64,000 bases of DNA from Streptomyces sp. MZ04. GTDB taxonomy: Bacteria > Actinomycetota > Actinomycetes > Streptomycetales > Streptomycetaceae. Both the position numbers and the translations under genes were made by a program. This document shows positions 7,658 through 17,043 of the stretch, one piece after another. The number at the start of each line of letters is the position of its first letter. The stretch's first letter is position 1. The stretch spans positions 39,121 through 103,120 of the forward strand of contig NZ_SRIC01000003.1 of the NCBI RefSeq assembly GCF_004684775.1. The letters are read 5' to 3'. The notes beneath the pieces are model-generated. The model did not search any database, had not been told where the DNA came from, and saw only the letters and a program-made list of their open reading frames with translations.

Positions 7658-8416
7658 GTGCCCCTCACCGAGACCTCCGGCCGCCCCGCCGTCATCGAGC
7701 TGCGCCAGTACACGCTGCGCCCCGGCCGTCGCGACGAACTCATCGAGCTGTTCGACCGGGAGTTCGTCGAAACCCAGGAAGAGACCGGGATGTGGGTGCT
7801 CGGTCAGTTCCGCGACCTCGACGACCCGGACCGCTTCGTGTGGCTGCGCGGATTCCGGGACATGGCGGCACGACAGCACGCGCTGACTGCCTTCTACGGC
7901 GGCCCTGTCTGGGCCAAGCACGGCCCCCAGGCCAATGCCACCATGCTCGACTCCGACGACGTACTCCTCCTGCGTCCCCTGTCGGACGAGACCGGCTTCA
8001 CCATCTCCCCGTCCGAGCGCCGCCCGGCGGCCGGTGCTCCGGAACCGGAGGGCTTCGTGGCCGCCACGGTGTGGTCCTTCCCTCCCGGGCAGCACGACGG
8101 CATCGAGCTGATCCGGGACGAACTCCTCCCCGTGCTCCGCAAGACGGGGCCCGCGCCACTGGCCGCCCTCACCACCGAGACGGCGCCCAACACATTCCCC
8201 GGACTGCCCGTGCGCACCGGGGAGAACGTCGCCGTGGTCGTCACCTCGTACCCCGACGAGAGCACGTACCGACAACACCTCGCCGCTCTACAGGCCGATC
8301 CCCTCGCACGGGACGAGATTCTGCCGAGCATCGAGCGAGAGCAGTCGACACCAGCCAGGACACTGCGGCTGGCGCCGACGGCACGCTCCCGTCACCACCG
8401 CGGTATCGGAGTCTGA
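7658..8416 (+). CDS. NIPSNAP family protein
   Basis: The 252-residue soluble protein opens with the NIPSNAP ferredoxin-like signature VIELRQYTLRPGRRDELIEL and continues with VWLRGFRDMAARQHALTAFY. Such proteins form dimeric alpha-beta barrels; their reactions are mostly unknown, though some act on small organic molecules or as monooxygenase-like folds. The second half is a weaker repeat of the same fold. The GTG start has CAGGAG 9 nt upstream. It is divergent from the WYL regulator, which probably controls it. No catalytic residue can be assigned from sequence alone. Confidence 0.8.
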   Translation: MPLTETSGRPAVIELRQYTLRPGRRDELIELFDREFVETQEETGMWVLGQFRDLDDPDRFVWLRGFRDMAARQHALTAFYGGPVWAKHGPQANATMLDSDDVLLLRPLSDETGFTISPSERRPAAGAPEPEGFVAATVWSFPPGQHDGIELIRDELLPVLRKTGPAPLAALTTETAPNTFPGLPVRTGENVAVVVTSYPDESTYRQHLAALQADPLARDEILPSIEREQSTPARTLRLAPTARSRHHRGIGV

Positions 8417-8433
8417 GGCCGCAGCCGCGCGGA

Positions 8434-8886
8434 TCAGGTCGTCGTCGACGCGGGCTCCAGCACGAAGACGGGGATCACGCGGTCGGTCTTCTCCTGGTAT
8501 TCGGCGTACGGCGGATACGCGGCGACCGCGCGCTCCCACCACTCGGCCTTCTCGTCCCCGGTGATCTCACGGGCCGTCATGTCCTGGCGTACGGCCCCGT
8601 CCTGGAGCTCCACACGCGGGTCGGACCTGACGTTGAAGTACCAGACCGGGTGATGCGGGAAGCCGCCCTTGGAGGCGACGGCCGCGTACCGCCCTTCGTG
8701 CTCCACGCGCATCAGCGGGATCTTGCGGATCTTGCCGCTCTTCGCGCCGCGCGTCGTGAGAATGACGACGGGCAGGCCCGTGTCCCAGAGCGTCGCCCCT
8801 TTCGTGCCGCGCGAACTCTCGTACAACTCGACCTGTTCGCGCACCCACTGCGCCGGACTCGGCTCGTACTCGCCCTCAAGAGGCAT
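8434..8886 (-). CDS. Deazaflavin (F420)-dependent nitroreductase family protein
   Basis: The 150-residue product matches the DUF385/Ddn family: [25 protein letters not shown], then [20 protein letters not shown], then [12 protein letters not shown] at the end. The family adopts a split beta-barrel that binds F420H2 and reduces nitro groups, quinones or enones. The start is placed at 8886 (GGAG about 8 nt upstream) rather than 8940, because the family begins shortly before the [15 protein letters not shown] helix. It abuts the tail of a broken FUSC gene and overlaps its residual reading frame slightly. The physiological substrate is unknown. Confidence 0.88.
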   Translation of the reverse strand: MPLEGEYEPSPAQWVREQVELYESSRGTKGATLWDTGLPVVILTTRGAKSGKIRKIPLMRVEHEGRYAAVASKGGFPHHPVWYFNVRSDPRVELQDGAVRQDMTAREITGDEKAEWWERAVAAYPPYAEYQEKTDRVIPVFVLEPASTTT

Positions 8887-9863
8887 CGCATTCACTCCGT
8901 CGTCGCGTACGGATTGTCTTGCGCAGTTCAACACACGCACCGCTCGGAGTCATCCCCACAGGCCACAGCTCGCCGGCGGCGGCGTCGTCGGCGTCGCGCA
9001 ACTCCACCACGGCCACCACCAGACGCACCTGGACGACCGGGAACGCGGGCCCGAAGCGCCCGGCCAGCGCCTGCTCCGCCCGCTCGGCGGCCTCCGTGCA
9101 CGCGGCCAGGGCCCGCTTCACGCGCACCGCGGCATGGTCATGGACCACCAGCAGCGCACAGACAAAACCGACGGCGATGCCCAGGACGCTGCCAAGCACC
9201 CGGTCGAGGACGAGATCCCCGGCCGGGGCGGGCGAGGCCATGTCGCTGAGCAGCAGCGCCAGGGGCGTGAGGAAGACGACGCCCAGACCGTAGTCGGAGG
9301 TTGATCGAGTGGAGAACGGCGGCGGCCGACACCGACGCCCATTAGCCGTGCTCCAGGCCAAGGACCACCGCGAGACCACCGGCGATCCCCGTGCCCAGGA
9401 CCATCCGCAGGGCGGGAACGGCCAGGACGGCGATGCGGTGCGGGCCACCGGGGCCGTGCCCCATCAGGAGGTCGGAGGCGCGCCGGGTGGCAGGGGTGCC
9501 CGCCTGCGCGGCCGCGCCCCCCTCGGCCGTTGCGGGGGGTGACAGCTCGGACAGTACGGAGGGCGGACGGCGGCGCCGCTCGGTGAGGAGGCGGGCCTGC
9601 CGCCGCAGGTGGTGTGCCGTGGCGGCGGGGTCATCGGGCGGCCGGCGGGCGGAGCCGATCAGGAGTGACCAGGCCAGGTCGGTCAGGCGTACGAAGGTCT
9701 CGTCCCGGCCGGCTGCTCGCGCTTCGGTCGGCGGCGCGAGCCCGAGGGAGTGGTAGGCCCGCAGGACCGCGACGGTCGCCCGGTGTCGCGTCTGCCGGGC
9801 GCCGTCCTGCGCCGCCGGCGTTTCACGGAGGTCCGCGAGCTCACGCGACGGGGAGTTCGGCAC
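8876..9863 (-). pseudogene. FUSC-family membrane protein remnant (two frameshifts/deletions, 5' end missing)
   Basis: Three reading frames on the minus strand each carry a piece of one FUSC/aromatic-acid-exporter-like protein. Bases 9863-9342 encode the middle region up to MVLGTGIAGGLAVVLGLEHG and then hit a stop. About 9332-9290 encode SAAAVLHSINLR in a second frame. From about 9300 leftward a third frame encodes SDYGLGVVFLTPLALLLSDMASP and the tail with ALLVVHDHAAVRVKRALAACTEA. In intact relatives these blocks are contiguous, with a further membrane segment between the second and third. The N-terminal FUSC membrane domain is also missing. The locus is therefore a multiply deleted pseudogene. 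Confidence 0.75.
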
Positions 9864-10056
9864 CTACTTCATCGGTTACGCGCGTACCCCTGACGTGACC
9901 GAGCAGATGCTCAGGAACATGTTCGCGGGTGGCCGACCGGGCCTGCACGACCGGATCCTCGACTTCTCGACGGCGGTCACCGGATGCCTGTTCCACGTGC
10001 CGACCGCCGATTTCCTCGATGACCTCCCCGCCGCGCCGCGGTCGACGAGCGCCTGA
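9847..10056 (+). pseudogene. Dyp-type peroxidase, C-terminal remnant
   Basis: In one frame, with no usable start codon, the DNA encodes GEFGTYFIGYARTPDVTEQM followed by FSTAVTGCLFHVPTADFLDD and a stop at 10054-10056. This is the characteristic C-terminal segment of dye-decolourising peroxidases of the Streptomyces type. The haem-binding and GxxDG parts are absent. The fragment begins where the leftward FUSC remnant also begins, so one deletion appears to have removed the 5' parts of two divergent genes. Confidence 0.72.
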
Positions 10057-10157
10057 GCGGCCCCTCCACGCTCGTTCCCGCCTCCGTTTCGCTCCGTTTG
10101 CGGGGCAGCGGACATCGCGATTCAGTTGTACAGATCCTCTCGGTACCAGGAGCCAGC

Positions 10158-12656
10158 ATGTCGATGTCCTTCGGTTCAGGGTTCGGTTCCTCTGACCCCT
10201 TCAGCGAGTTGTTGAACCGGTTCTTCGGAATGTCGCCGGCATCGTCACCACCGGCCGTTCAGCGCGTTCCCATCGGACGGCTCCTGACCGAGTCGTCGCA
10301 GGAACTCCTGAATCTGGCCGCGCAACGGGCGGTCGAGGACGGAACCCCGGACCTCGACACGGAGCACCTGCTCTGGGCGTCCGCACAGGTCGACCCCGCG
10401 CGAAAGCTGCTCTCCCAGATCGGCGTCAACCCCGACAAGCTCGCTTCGGAACTCGCCGGGGTCCTGCCGCGGGAGTCCGGCGAGCCGTCCGCGGAACCGG
10501 GACTCACACCGGCGGCCAAGCGCACCCTGGCAACGGCCTACGCCCACTCGCAGGCCGCCGGGGTGTCGTACATCGGGCCCGAGCACATTCTCAGCGCGCT
10601 CCTCGACGACGCCGACTCCGGTGCCACCCGGCTGCTGCGCGCGGAGGGAATGGACCCGGAGAAGCTGTCGGGCCTCGCGGACCAGGCGGCCCGCGCGGAC
10701 GGGTTCCCGGCCGACGCGAAGAAGGAGAAGCCCGCCACGACCCTCGACGAGTTCGGGCGCGACCTGACGGAGGAAGCGAAGGCCGGAAAGCTCGACCCGG
10801 TGGTCGGACGGTCCGAAGAGATCGAGCAGACCGTCGAGATCCTCTCGCGGCGTTCCAAGAACAACCCCGTGCTCATCGGTGAGCCCGGTGTCGGAAAGAC
10901 CGCCATCGTCGAGGGCCTGGCCCAGCGGATCGTGGCCGGCGAAGTCCCGGCGACCCTGAAGGACAAGCGCGTCGTCTCGCTCGACCTCTCCGGCATGGTG
11001 GCCGGCGCGCAGTACCGCGGTCAGTTCGAGGAGCGCCTGAAGAAGGTCATCGAGGACGTCCAGGAAGCCAGCGGCGACATCATCCTGTTCATCGACGAGC
11101 TCCATACGGTCGTGGGCGCGGGCGCGACCGGCGAGGGGTCGATGGACGCGGGCAACATGCTCAAGCCCGCGCTCGCACGCGGAGAGCTGCACGTCGTCGG
11201 CGCGACGACCATCGACGAGTACCGCAAGCACATCGAGAAGGACGCCGCACTCGAGCGCCGCTTCCAGCCCGTACTGATCCCGGAGCCGACCGTCGAGGAG
11301 ACGGTGCAGATCCTGGAGGGGCTGCGCGACGCCTACGAAGCCCACCACCAGGTCCGCTTCGCCGACGGCGCCCTGGCGGCCGCGGCCGAGCTGTCCGACC
11401 GGTACATCAGCGACCGGTTCCTGCCCGACAAGGCCATCGACCTGATGGACCAGGCGGGCGCCCGTGTGCGCCTGCGCAGTGCGGGCCGCTCCACCGAGGT
11501 CGTCAGCCGCGAGGACCGTATCGCCAAACTCCGCCGTGAGCAGGCCCATGCCGTGGCCGGTGAGGACTTCGAGAAGGCCTCCGAACTCAAGCGGCAGATC
11601 GCCGAGGCGGAAGGCGAACTTGCGGGCGTCGAGGAGCGGCGCGAGGGCGTCGTCTCCGTCACCGCCGACGACATCGCCGATGTCGTGTCCCGCCGCACCG
11701 GGATCCCGGTCTCCCAGCTCACCGCGAGCGAGAAGGAGAAGCTCCTCAACCTCGAGGAGGAGATGCACGCCAGGATCGTCGGCCAGGACGAAGCGGTCAC
11801 CGCCGTCTCACAGGCCGTACGCCGCAACCGTGCGGGCATGGGCGACCCCGACCGCCCCGTCGGCTCGTTCCTCTTCCTCGGCCCCACGGGCGTAGGCAAG
11901 ACCGAACTGGCCAAGACGCTCGGCGAGTTGCTGTTCGGCGACGACGACCACATGATCCGCTTCGACATGAGCGAGTTCCAGGAGAAGCACACCGTTGCCC
12001 GGCTCGTCGGAGCCCCTCCCGGATACGTCGGCTACGAAGAAGCCGGCCAGCTCACCGAGAAGGTCCGCCGGCAGCCCTACAGCGTGGTGCTGTTCGACGA
12101 GGTGGAGAAGGCCCACCCCGACGTCTTCAACACGCTGCTGCAGATCCTCGACGACGGACGTCTGACCGACGCCCAGGGGCGCACCGTCGACTTCCGCCAC
12201 TGCGTCATCATCATGACGTCCAACATCGGCGCGCATCGCATTCTCGCGCACGACGGCGATGTGTCCGAGATCAAGGACGAGTTGATGGGGGAACTGCGGA
12301 CGCGGTTCCTGCCCGAGTTCCTCAACCGCATCGACGACATCATCATCTTCCACGGCCTCACCGAGAAAGACCTGTCGCAGATCGTGGATCACCTCCTCGA
12401 CCAGAGCAAGCACCGGGTGCACGCCCAGGGCATCAACCTGGAAGTCACCGACGCGGCGAAGCAGTTGCTCCTCGCCCATGGCCATCAGCCGGAATTCGGC
12501 GCCCGTCCGCTGCGCCGCACGATTCAGGCGGAGCTCGACAACCGCATCGCCTCGTTCCTGCTCGGCGGCGAGGCGGACCCGGGAGACACCATCGTCGCCG
12601 ACGTACAGAACGACACGCTCCACTGCACCGTACGCAAGGGCGACGCGGATCGGTAA
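10158..12656 (+). CDS. ClpC-like AAA+ unfoldase/disaggregase without a ClpP-docking loop
   Basis: The 832-residue product has a Clp_N repeat domain (about 40-190), AAA module 1 with Walker A GEPGVGKT and Walker [11 protein letters not shown], a short UVR-type middle region ([18 protein letters not shown]), and AAA module 2 with Walker A GPTGVGKT, then ClpB_D2-small. The start at 10158 has CCAGGAG upstream. In ClpC the segment after TSN(L/I)GA contains a GF-type loop that docks ClpP. Here [15 protein letters not shown] runs directly to [14 protein letters not shown], with no such loop. It is thus probably a refolding or disaggregating chaperone and not a protease partner. It heads an operon with a small charged protein and a GreA-like factor. 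Confidence 0.9.
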   Translation: MSMSFGSGFGSSDPFSELLNRFFGMSPASSPPAVQRVPIGRLLTESSQELLNLAAQRAVEDGTPDLDTEHLLWASAQVDPARKLLSQIGVNPDKLASELAGVLPRESGEPSAEPGLTPAAKRTLATAYAHSQAAGVSYIGPEHILSALLDDADSGATRLLRAEGMDPEKLSGLADQAARADGFPADAKKEKPATTLDEFGRDLTEEAKAGKLDPVVGRSEEIEQTVEILSRRSKNNPVLIGEPGVGKTAIVEGLAQRIVAGEVPATLKDKRVVSLDLSGMVAGAQYRGQFEERLKKVIEDVQEASGDIILFIDELHTVVGAGATGEGSMDAGNMLKPALARGELHVVGATTIDEYRKHIEKDAALERRFQPVLIPEPTVEETVQILEGLRDAYEAHHQVRFADGALAAAAELSDRYISDRFLPDKAIDLMDQAGARVRLRSAGRSTEVVSREDRIAKLRREQAHAVAGEDFEKASELKRQIAEAEGELAGVEERREGVVSVTADDIADVVSRRTGIPVSQLTASEKEKLLNLEEEMHARIVGQDEAVTAVSQAVRRNRAGMGDPDRPVGSFLFLGPTGVGKTELAKTLGELLFGDDDHMIRFDMSEFQEKHTVARLVGAPPGYVGYEEAGQLTEKVRRQPYSVVLFDEVEKAHPDVFNTLLQILDDGRLTDAQGRTVDFRHCVIIMTSNIGAHRILAHDGDVSEIKDELMGELRTRFLPEFLNRIDDIIIFHGLTEKDLSQIVDHLLDQSKHRVHAQGINLEVTDAAKQLLLAHGHQPEFGARPLRRTIQAELDNRIASFLLGGEADPGDTIVADVQNDTLHCTVRKGDADR

Positions 12657-12707
12657 GCACACGCGGGCGCACCGGCGCCCGGGTGTTCGTTCCATCAAGG
12701 AGGACAC

Positions 12708-12989
12708 ATGGCGGCTCACCACAAGTCCAACCGGGAAGTCGAAGGCAACCCGGACACGGACCACAGCCGAGGAATGCCCCTGCGGCCCGACGAGGAACAA
12801 CTCGAGCGTCGCACGCGGGAAGACGAGCGAGACGCGGGAATTCCCGTGAAGAAGCGGGAGAGTTCCGAGGCACAGTACGAAGAGGCGCAGGCCGAGGTCG
12901 ACCGCGAAGTCGACAAGGGCGATATGCGGACGGGCAAGAAGACCCGTGCGCAGCGCGAGGCCTTTCCGCCGAGTGACCACGAAAGCTGA
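12708..12989 (+). CDS. Small, highly charged hydrophilic protein
   Basis: This 93-residue protein is dominated by Glu, Asp, Arg and Lys with almost no hydrophobic residues, and is probably intrinsically disordered. A strong site (AAGGAGGA) precedes the ATG by about 6 nt, and it sits 51 bp after the clp-like gene and 18 bp before the GreA-like gene, so it is part of that operon. No domain is recognised. Its composition recalls hydrophilic stress proteins. A role beside the chaperone is inference from position only. Confidence 0.7.
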   Translation: MAAHHKSNREVEGNPDTDHSRGMPLRPDEEQLERRTREDERDAGIPVKKRESSEAQYEEAQAEVDREVDKGDMRTGKKTRAQREAFPPSDHES

Positions 12990-13007
12990 CGGGACACGGG
13001 AGCAGTG

Positions 13008-13490
13008 GTGAACGGAGATCCCCAACCGATCAGCGCCACCGCACGTCGCGCGCTCGAGAAGGAGCTCGCCGACCTGCGCGCCGAACGGAACGCGGATGCC
13101 GCGACGCTGCAGGACACCAGCGAAACGGGCGACCGCGCCGACCAGGCCGACGAGTTGCGGCGGCTGGCCGTGATCGGACGCCTCGACGACCGCATCACCG
13201 AGATCACGCTGCGGCTCCGCCAGGCCGACGACGCGGGTCCGCCCTCGACCGACGAGGTCGGGATGGGCAGCACGGTCACCGTGCGGTTCTCGGACGGCTC
13301 GGTGGGAACCGTCGAGATCAGCGAGGTCGCGGAGCCGCTGGAACCGACGATGGTCACGTACGACAGTCCCATGGGCCGCGCGCTGCTCGGCCACCGCGCG
13401 GGCGACAGCGTCAGTTACAAGACGCCCGGTGGAGAGGCGGCCGTGACGATCGTGTCGCTGGGCGAGACGGGCCCTGCGGGGGAGGGCTGA
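13008..13490 (+). CDS. GreA/GreB-family transcription elongation factor-like protein
   Basis: The 160-residue product has the two Gre modules: an N-terminal coiled-coil (about 8-75: ARRALEKELADLRAERNADA ... DELRRLAVIGRLDDRITEI) and a C-terminal FKBP-like domain (about 80-155) with the hallmark SPMGRALLGHRAGDSVSY. Gre factors insert the coiled-coil tip into the RNA-polymerase secondary channel to rescue backtracked complexes. Whether the acidic tip (GDRADQADE) can support transcript cleavage is uncertain. GTG codons occur at 13005 and 13008; the second gives the better spacing from GGGAG. It is the last gene of the clp-like operon, which suggests a shared stress role. Confidence 0.82.
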   Translation: MNGDPQPISATARRALEKELADLRAERNADAATLQDTSETGDRADQADELRRLAVIGRLDDRITEITLRLRQADDAGPPSTDEVGMGSTVTVRFSDGSVGTVEISEVAEPLEPTMVTYDSPMGRALLGHRAGDSVSYKTPGGEAAVTIVSLGETGPAGEG

Positions 13491-13496
13491 GGCAGC

Positions 13497-13513
13497 CACG
13501 GCGGCCCGCCGTG
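13497..13513. terminator. Hairpin after the clp/gre-like operon
   Basis: CACGGCG (13497-13503) pairs with CGCCGTG (13507-13513) across a 3-nt loop, between the convergent gre-like and permease genes. It has a compact GC-rich stem and no clear U-tract. Confidence 0.4.
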
Positions 13514-13530
13514 TACGGCGAGGGGGACCG

Positions 13531-14820
13531 TCACCCTGGCTGGGGCACCATCCGGTGCAGACCCTTGCGGTCGTAATAGCGGGTCATGGCGAAGCCGAAC
13601 GCGAGCGCGGCGACGAAACCGACCGCGATCATGATCCAGCCCCGGGTGAGTCCGGCGTCCGCACGCGCGTCGAAGTAGACGATCGCCCGGACGCCGGAGA
13701 CGAGTTGGCGCATGGGTTCGAACGTGCCGAGGAAGCGGTAGAAGCCCGGAGTGGCTTCCAGCGGGACGGTGGCGCCGGAGGACGGGAGCGCCAGCGCGAT
13801 GAAGACGAACATGGCCACGAGTTGGCCGATGCTGCCGAAGGCGGCGTTGATCGCCTGAACCCCCAGGCCGACGGAGAGACTCGCGCAGCAGGAGAACAGC
13901 CAAAGGAGCGCCGGGTGTGGCGCGTCCATGCCCAGGATCGAGACCGTCGCGACCATGAGAAGCGTGGTCGTCAGGAGCGAAAGCCCCGCGGTCATGACCA
14001 TCTTCAGGACCAGCATCTGGGTACGGCTGATGGGAACAGTGGGGTGGCGGGAGTGCCAGGGGCCGATCTCACTGTCCGCGTAACCGAGTGAACTGTCCAC
14101 GGTGTTGTGGATCAGGTTGGCGGAGAGGAATCCGGTCAGCACCAGCAGCAGCGTGTAGTAGAAGGCGCTCAGGCCCAGACCGGTGTGCGCGCCGATCGGG
14201 TGGCCGACCTTGGTGCTCACGGCGACCGGGTCGGCGAGCAGCACACGTGTGGTGGAACTCGCCTTGGCGACCTCCGGTGACGACACCAACTGCTCGCCGA
14301 TGTCCACGGAGGCCTGGTGCGCCGCCCGTTGGGTGATCTGCCCGGCCAAGGACGAGCCGAGGCTGCCCATTCCGGGATTGGTCAGCGTCGTCAGGGTCGG
14401 CTGGGCGGTGGCGTTGCCGGAGGCCAGCGACCCCACGGCGGACGTGAAGCCGGAGGGGATCTCCAGGGCCCCGTAGACCTTCCCGGAGGCCAGCTCGTCC
14501 TGCGCGTCCGCGCGGCTCATCCGGCGCCAGTCGACGTCCCCGTGCGGAGAGGCGGAGACGATGCCGTCACTCACCTGGGAGCCGAGGTTCTCCTTCTGCC
14601 CCGGCAGCGGCTTGTCCGTGTCGGAATTCACCAGGGCGATGGGCAGCCGGTCCACATGGTCGGCGGGCGTGAGGATGCCGCCCATGTACAGCAGGGAAAG
14701 GGCCAGTGCGACAAGGCCGCTGAGCACACCGGGAACAATCCACAACTTCCAACGACGCAGCAGCCGCCCCGCTTTCACATCCTGGGCCGAAGCGTCGCGC
14801 GGCGGAATCCCGGTGTCCAT
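13531..14820 (-). CDS. YhgE/Pip-type (DUF3533-like) ABC-2 family membrane protein
   Basis: The 429-residue protein has a cytosolic start, one membrane helix near residues 27-50 (WIVPGVLSGLVALALSLLYM), a ~170-residue external region, and about five membrane helices in the C-terminal half, ending in a short basic tail. The external part carries PIALVNSDTDKPLPG, the hallmark of YhgE/Pip and SNG-type ABC-2 permease proteins. Relatives export substrates or anchor secretion assemblies, and no ATPase lies next to it here. The ATG at 14820 is preferred (GGAG 5-8 nt upstream) over the longer frame to 14940. The substrate is unknown. Confidence 0.78.
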   Translation of the reverse strand: MDTGIPPRDASAQDVKAGRLLRRWKLWIVPGVLSGLVALALSLLYMGGILTPADHVDRLPIALVNSDTDKPLPGQKENLGSQVSDGIVSASPHGDVDWRRMSRADAQDELASGKVYGALEIPSGFTSAVGSLASGNATAQPTLTTLTNPGMGSLGSSLAGQITQRAAHQASVDIGEQLVSSPEVAKASSTTRVLLADPVAVSTKVGHPIGAHTGLGLSAFYYTLLLVLTGFLSANLIHNTVDSSLGYADSEIGPWHSRHPTVPISRTQMLVLKMVMTAGLSLLTTTLLMVATVSILGMDAPHPALLWLFSCCASLSVGLGVQAINAAFGSIGQLVAMFVFIALALPSSGATVPLEATPGFYRFLGTFEPMRQLVSGVRAIVYFDARADAGLTRGWIMIAVGFVAALAFGFAMTRYYDRKGLHRMVPQPG

Positions 14821-15258
14821 AAAACTCCATGAGCTGTTCGACGGCTTGAGCCGTGCGTGGGATACGACAGCGGAATGTACTGACCGCCCCTTTTGGCTGC
14901 CCGACGACCATAGGGCGAAGTGGAAGAAAGGGGGCGCCACGACACTGGGTTCGCCCGCTTCGACAGGTGCCGGTGATGACCAGCCCGCTCAGGACAGGAC
15001 CGCGTCCCCGACTGGAGCGCTTCGCCCCCGGCGTCCGCGAACACATCGTGGGCCGGCAGGTCACCCGGCCCGCCGACTTCGCCGCCGCCGACCCCAACTT
15101 CCCTGGCGGCGACATCCTCACCGGGGCCAAGACCGGGCGGCCACCCCGCCCGGCCCCGGAGCACACGGTGCGGCGCCGGGGCGGTGGCGTCGGCCCTGCG
15201 TCATCTCGGCATCCGGCCCGCCTGATGTACAGTCACCGGCCGTGCGACTGTGGGTCGT
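14821..15258. other. Gene-free stretch apart from a broken oxidoreductase
   Basis: No intact gene lies between the permease start and the LysR stop. The right half holds the FAD-oxidoreductase remnant listed separately. The left ~130 bp should contain the permease promoter, but no convincing -35/-10 pair is visible. Confidence 0.5.
14970..15225 (+). pseudogene. NAD(P)/FAD-dependent (phytoene-dehydrogenase-like) oxidoreductase, C-terminal remnant with frameshift
   Basis: One frame encodes FAPGVREHIVGRQVTRPADF followed by AAADPNFPGGDILTGAKTG, a typical late segment of the crtI-like oxidoreductase family. After about 15130 homology moves to another frame, encoding CGAGAVASALRHLGIRPA and a stop at 15223-15225, the usual C-terminal FAD-contact helix. 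The PGxGVxGM loop between them is lost, and the N-terminal Rossmann domain is missing entirely. The remnant is clearly non-functional. Confidence 0.65.
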
Positions 15259-16188
15259 TCACTGGGGGCCCGGGTCCCCAGGCAGGCGTTCGAGGGTGGT
15301 GGCGAGATCGGTCTGCCGGGCGGTTTCCGTGAGGGCGCGGGCCATGACCGACACCGGCTCCCGCGCGGTGACCACGAGCCCGACCGGTACCGTCCGGGCG
15401 GGCTCGACCATCGGCATGGCCCGCATGCCGTGCGGGACGCCGAAGACATGCAGCCAGGTGTGCGGCACGATGCTGGCCCACCGGCCCGTGCGGACATGGG
15501 CGAACAGCGCGGCCACCGAATCGGTCTCGACCCGGGGCGCGGGCCGCACGCCCGCCTCGGCGAACACCTCGTCGAGCACCCGCCGCCCCTGCATGGCCCC
15601 GGTCAGCAGACACAGCGGCAGCCGCGACGCGTCCGCCCAGGTCGCCGTCGGCTGATGGGCGAGCCCGTCGGCGACATTGGTCAGGAGCACATACCGCTCC
15701 TGATACAGCGGGACCGACTGGAAATTCTCCGAAAGGGCCTTGTGCAGATAGGTGATTCCGGCGTCGATCTCGAAATTCTGCAGCTGCCGGAGAATTTCCT
15801 CCGACTGAAGGTCCCCCGTCACCTCCACGGTCGCCAGCGGATGTGCCGCGCAGAACGGGCCGGTCAGCAGGGAGACGGCGCCGGACGCGGTGGGCACCGA
15901 GCCGATCCGCAGCCTGCCGCTCAGACCGGTGCGCAGGGCGCCGACCTCGTCCTTCAGCGCGTCGCGGTCGGCGAGGATGCGTTGCGCCCGCACCACGATG
16001 CGTTCGCCCTCGGGCGTGAGCCCTTCGTACTTCCGGCCGCGGCGGACCAGAGGCACGTCCAGCTCCTCCTCCAGTTTTCGGATGGCTTCCGACAGGGCGG
16101 GCTGGGAGACGTAACAGGCCTGGGCGGCACGGGCGAAATGACGCTCCCGGGAGAGGGCCACCAGATATTCGAGTTGGCGAAAGAGCAC
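15259..16188 (-). CDS. LysR-family transcriptional regulator linked to the formate-dehydrogenase-like operon
   Basis: The 309-residue product has a LysR winged helix-turn-helix at residues 1-60 (LEYLVALSRERHFARAA, then CYVSQPALSEAIRKLEEEL) and a LysR substrate-binding domain for the rest. The GTG start lies 9 nt after the stop of fdhD on the same strand, so it is probably co-transcribed and closes the operon. LysR proteins usually control the genes beside them, so feedback on the fdh operon is a reasonable inference. The effector is unknown. Confidence 0.9.
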   Translation of the reverse strand: MLFRQLEYLVALSRERHFARAAQACYVSQPALSEAIRKLEEELDVPLVRRGRKYEGLTPEGERIVVRAQRILADRDALKDEVGALRTGLSGRLRIGSVPTASGAVSLLTGPFCAAHPLATVEVTGDLQSEEILRQLQNFEIDAGITYLHKALSENFQSVPLYQERYVLLTNVADGLAHQPTATWADASRLPLCLLTGAMQGRRVLDEVFAEAGVRPAPRVETDSVAALFAHVRTGRWASIVPHTWLHVFGVPHGMRAMPMVEPARTVPVGLVVTAREPVSVMARALTETARQTDLATTLERLPGDPGPQ

Positions 16189-16197
16189 GTCACGGGT

Positions 16198-17043
16198 TTA
16201 CCGGACGGCGGGCTGGAATGCCAGTTCCATGCGCTCGGCTCCGGCGTAGACGTTCATCGAGGCGCCGCGCAGGAAGCCGACCAGGGTCAGACCGTTGTCC
16301 GCGGCGAGGTCGACGGCGAGCGAGGACGGGGCGGATACGGCTGCCAGCATGGGGATTCCGGCCATGAGTGCCTTCTGCACCAGCTCGAAGGAGGCCCGGC
16401 CGCTGACCATCAGGACCGTCTCGCGCAGCGGCAGCAGTCCCGATCGCAGGGCGTGGCCGATCACCTTGTCCACGGCGTTGTGCCGGCCGACGTCCTCGCG
16501 CAGGCACAGCATGTCCCCGTCGGCCGTGAAGAGCCCGGCGGCGTGCAGGCCGCCGGTCCTTTCGAACACCCGCTGGGCGGCCCGCAGTTGATCGGGCAGG
16601 GCCGTCAGCTCCTGTGGACCGATGCGCAGCGGGTCATCGGCGACGGACCACGCCGCCGAGGTGCGTACGGCGTCCAGGCTCGCCTTGCCGCACAGGCCGC
16701 ACGAGGACGTGGTGGAGAAGTTCCGCTCCAGCGAGGCGTCGGGCGCGGCGACGCCCGGGGCAAGCGCGACATCCACCACGTTGTACGTGTTGCCGCCGTC
16801 GGCCGTGGCGCCCGCGCAGTAGCGGATCCCCGCGACCTCGTCGGCGGCGTGCAGCACCCCCTCGCTGACCAGGAATCCGGCCGCGAGGTCGAAGTCGTCG
16901 CCCGGAGTGCGCATGGTCACCGTGAGCGCACGCCCGCCGACCCTGATCTCCATCGGTTCCTCGACGGCCAGGGTGTCAGGACGGTGCGAGGACACCCCGT
17001 CGCGGATGCGCAGCACCTTTCGCCGCGCGGTCACGCGTCCCAT
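16198..17043 (-). CDS. fdhD: FdhD, sulfurtransferase/accessory factor for formate dehydrogenase
   Basis: The 281-residue product matches FdhD across its length. [13 protein letters not shown] lies near the start, then [15 protein letters not shown], and the sulfur-carrying CxxC motif appears in [14 protein letters not shown] (about 121-134). [17 protein letters not shown] and [20 protein letters not shown] complete the family blocks. FdhD moves sulfur from a cysteine desulfurase to the molybdenum cofactor of formate dehydrogenases. GGAGAGGAG precedes the ATG. The start overlaps the stop of the upstream MFS gene by 13 bp, indicating translational coupling within the operon that also encodes two molybdopterin oxidoreductases. 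Confidence 0.96.
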   Translation of the reverse strand: MGRVTARRKVLRIRDGVSSHRPDTLAVEEPMEIRVGGRALTVTMRTPGDDFDLAAGFLVSEGVLHAADEVAGIRYCAGATADGGNTYNVVDVALAPGVAAPDASLERNFSTTSSCGLCGKASLDAVRTSAAWSVADDPLRIGPQELTALPDQLRAAQRVFERTGGLHAAGLFTADGDMLCLREDVGRHNAVDKVIGHALRSGLLPLRETVLMVSGRASFELVQKALMAGIPMLAAVSAPSSLAVDLAADNGLTLVGFLRGASMNVYAGAERMELAFQPAVR

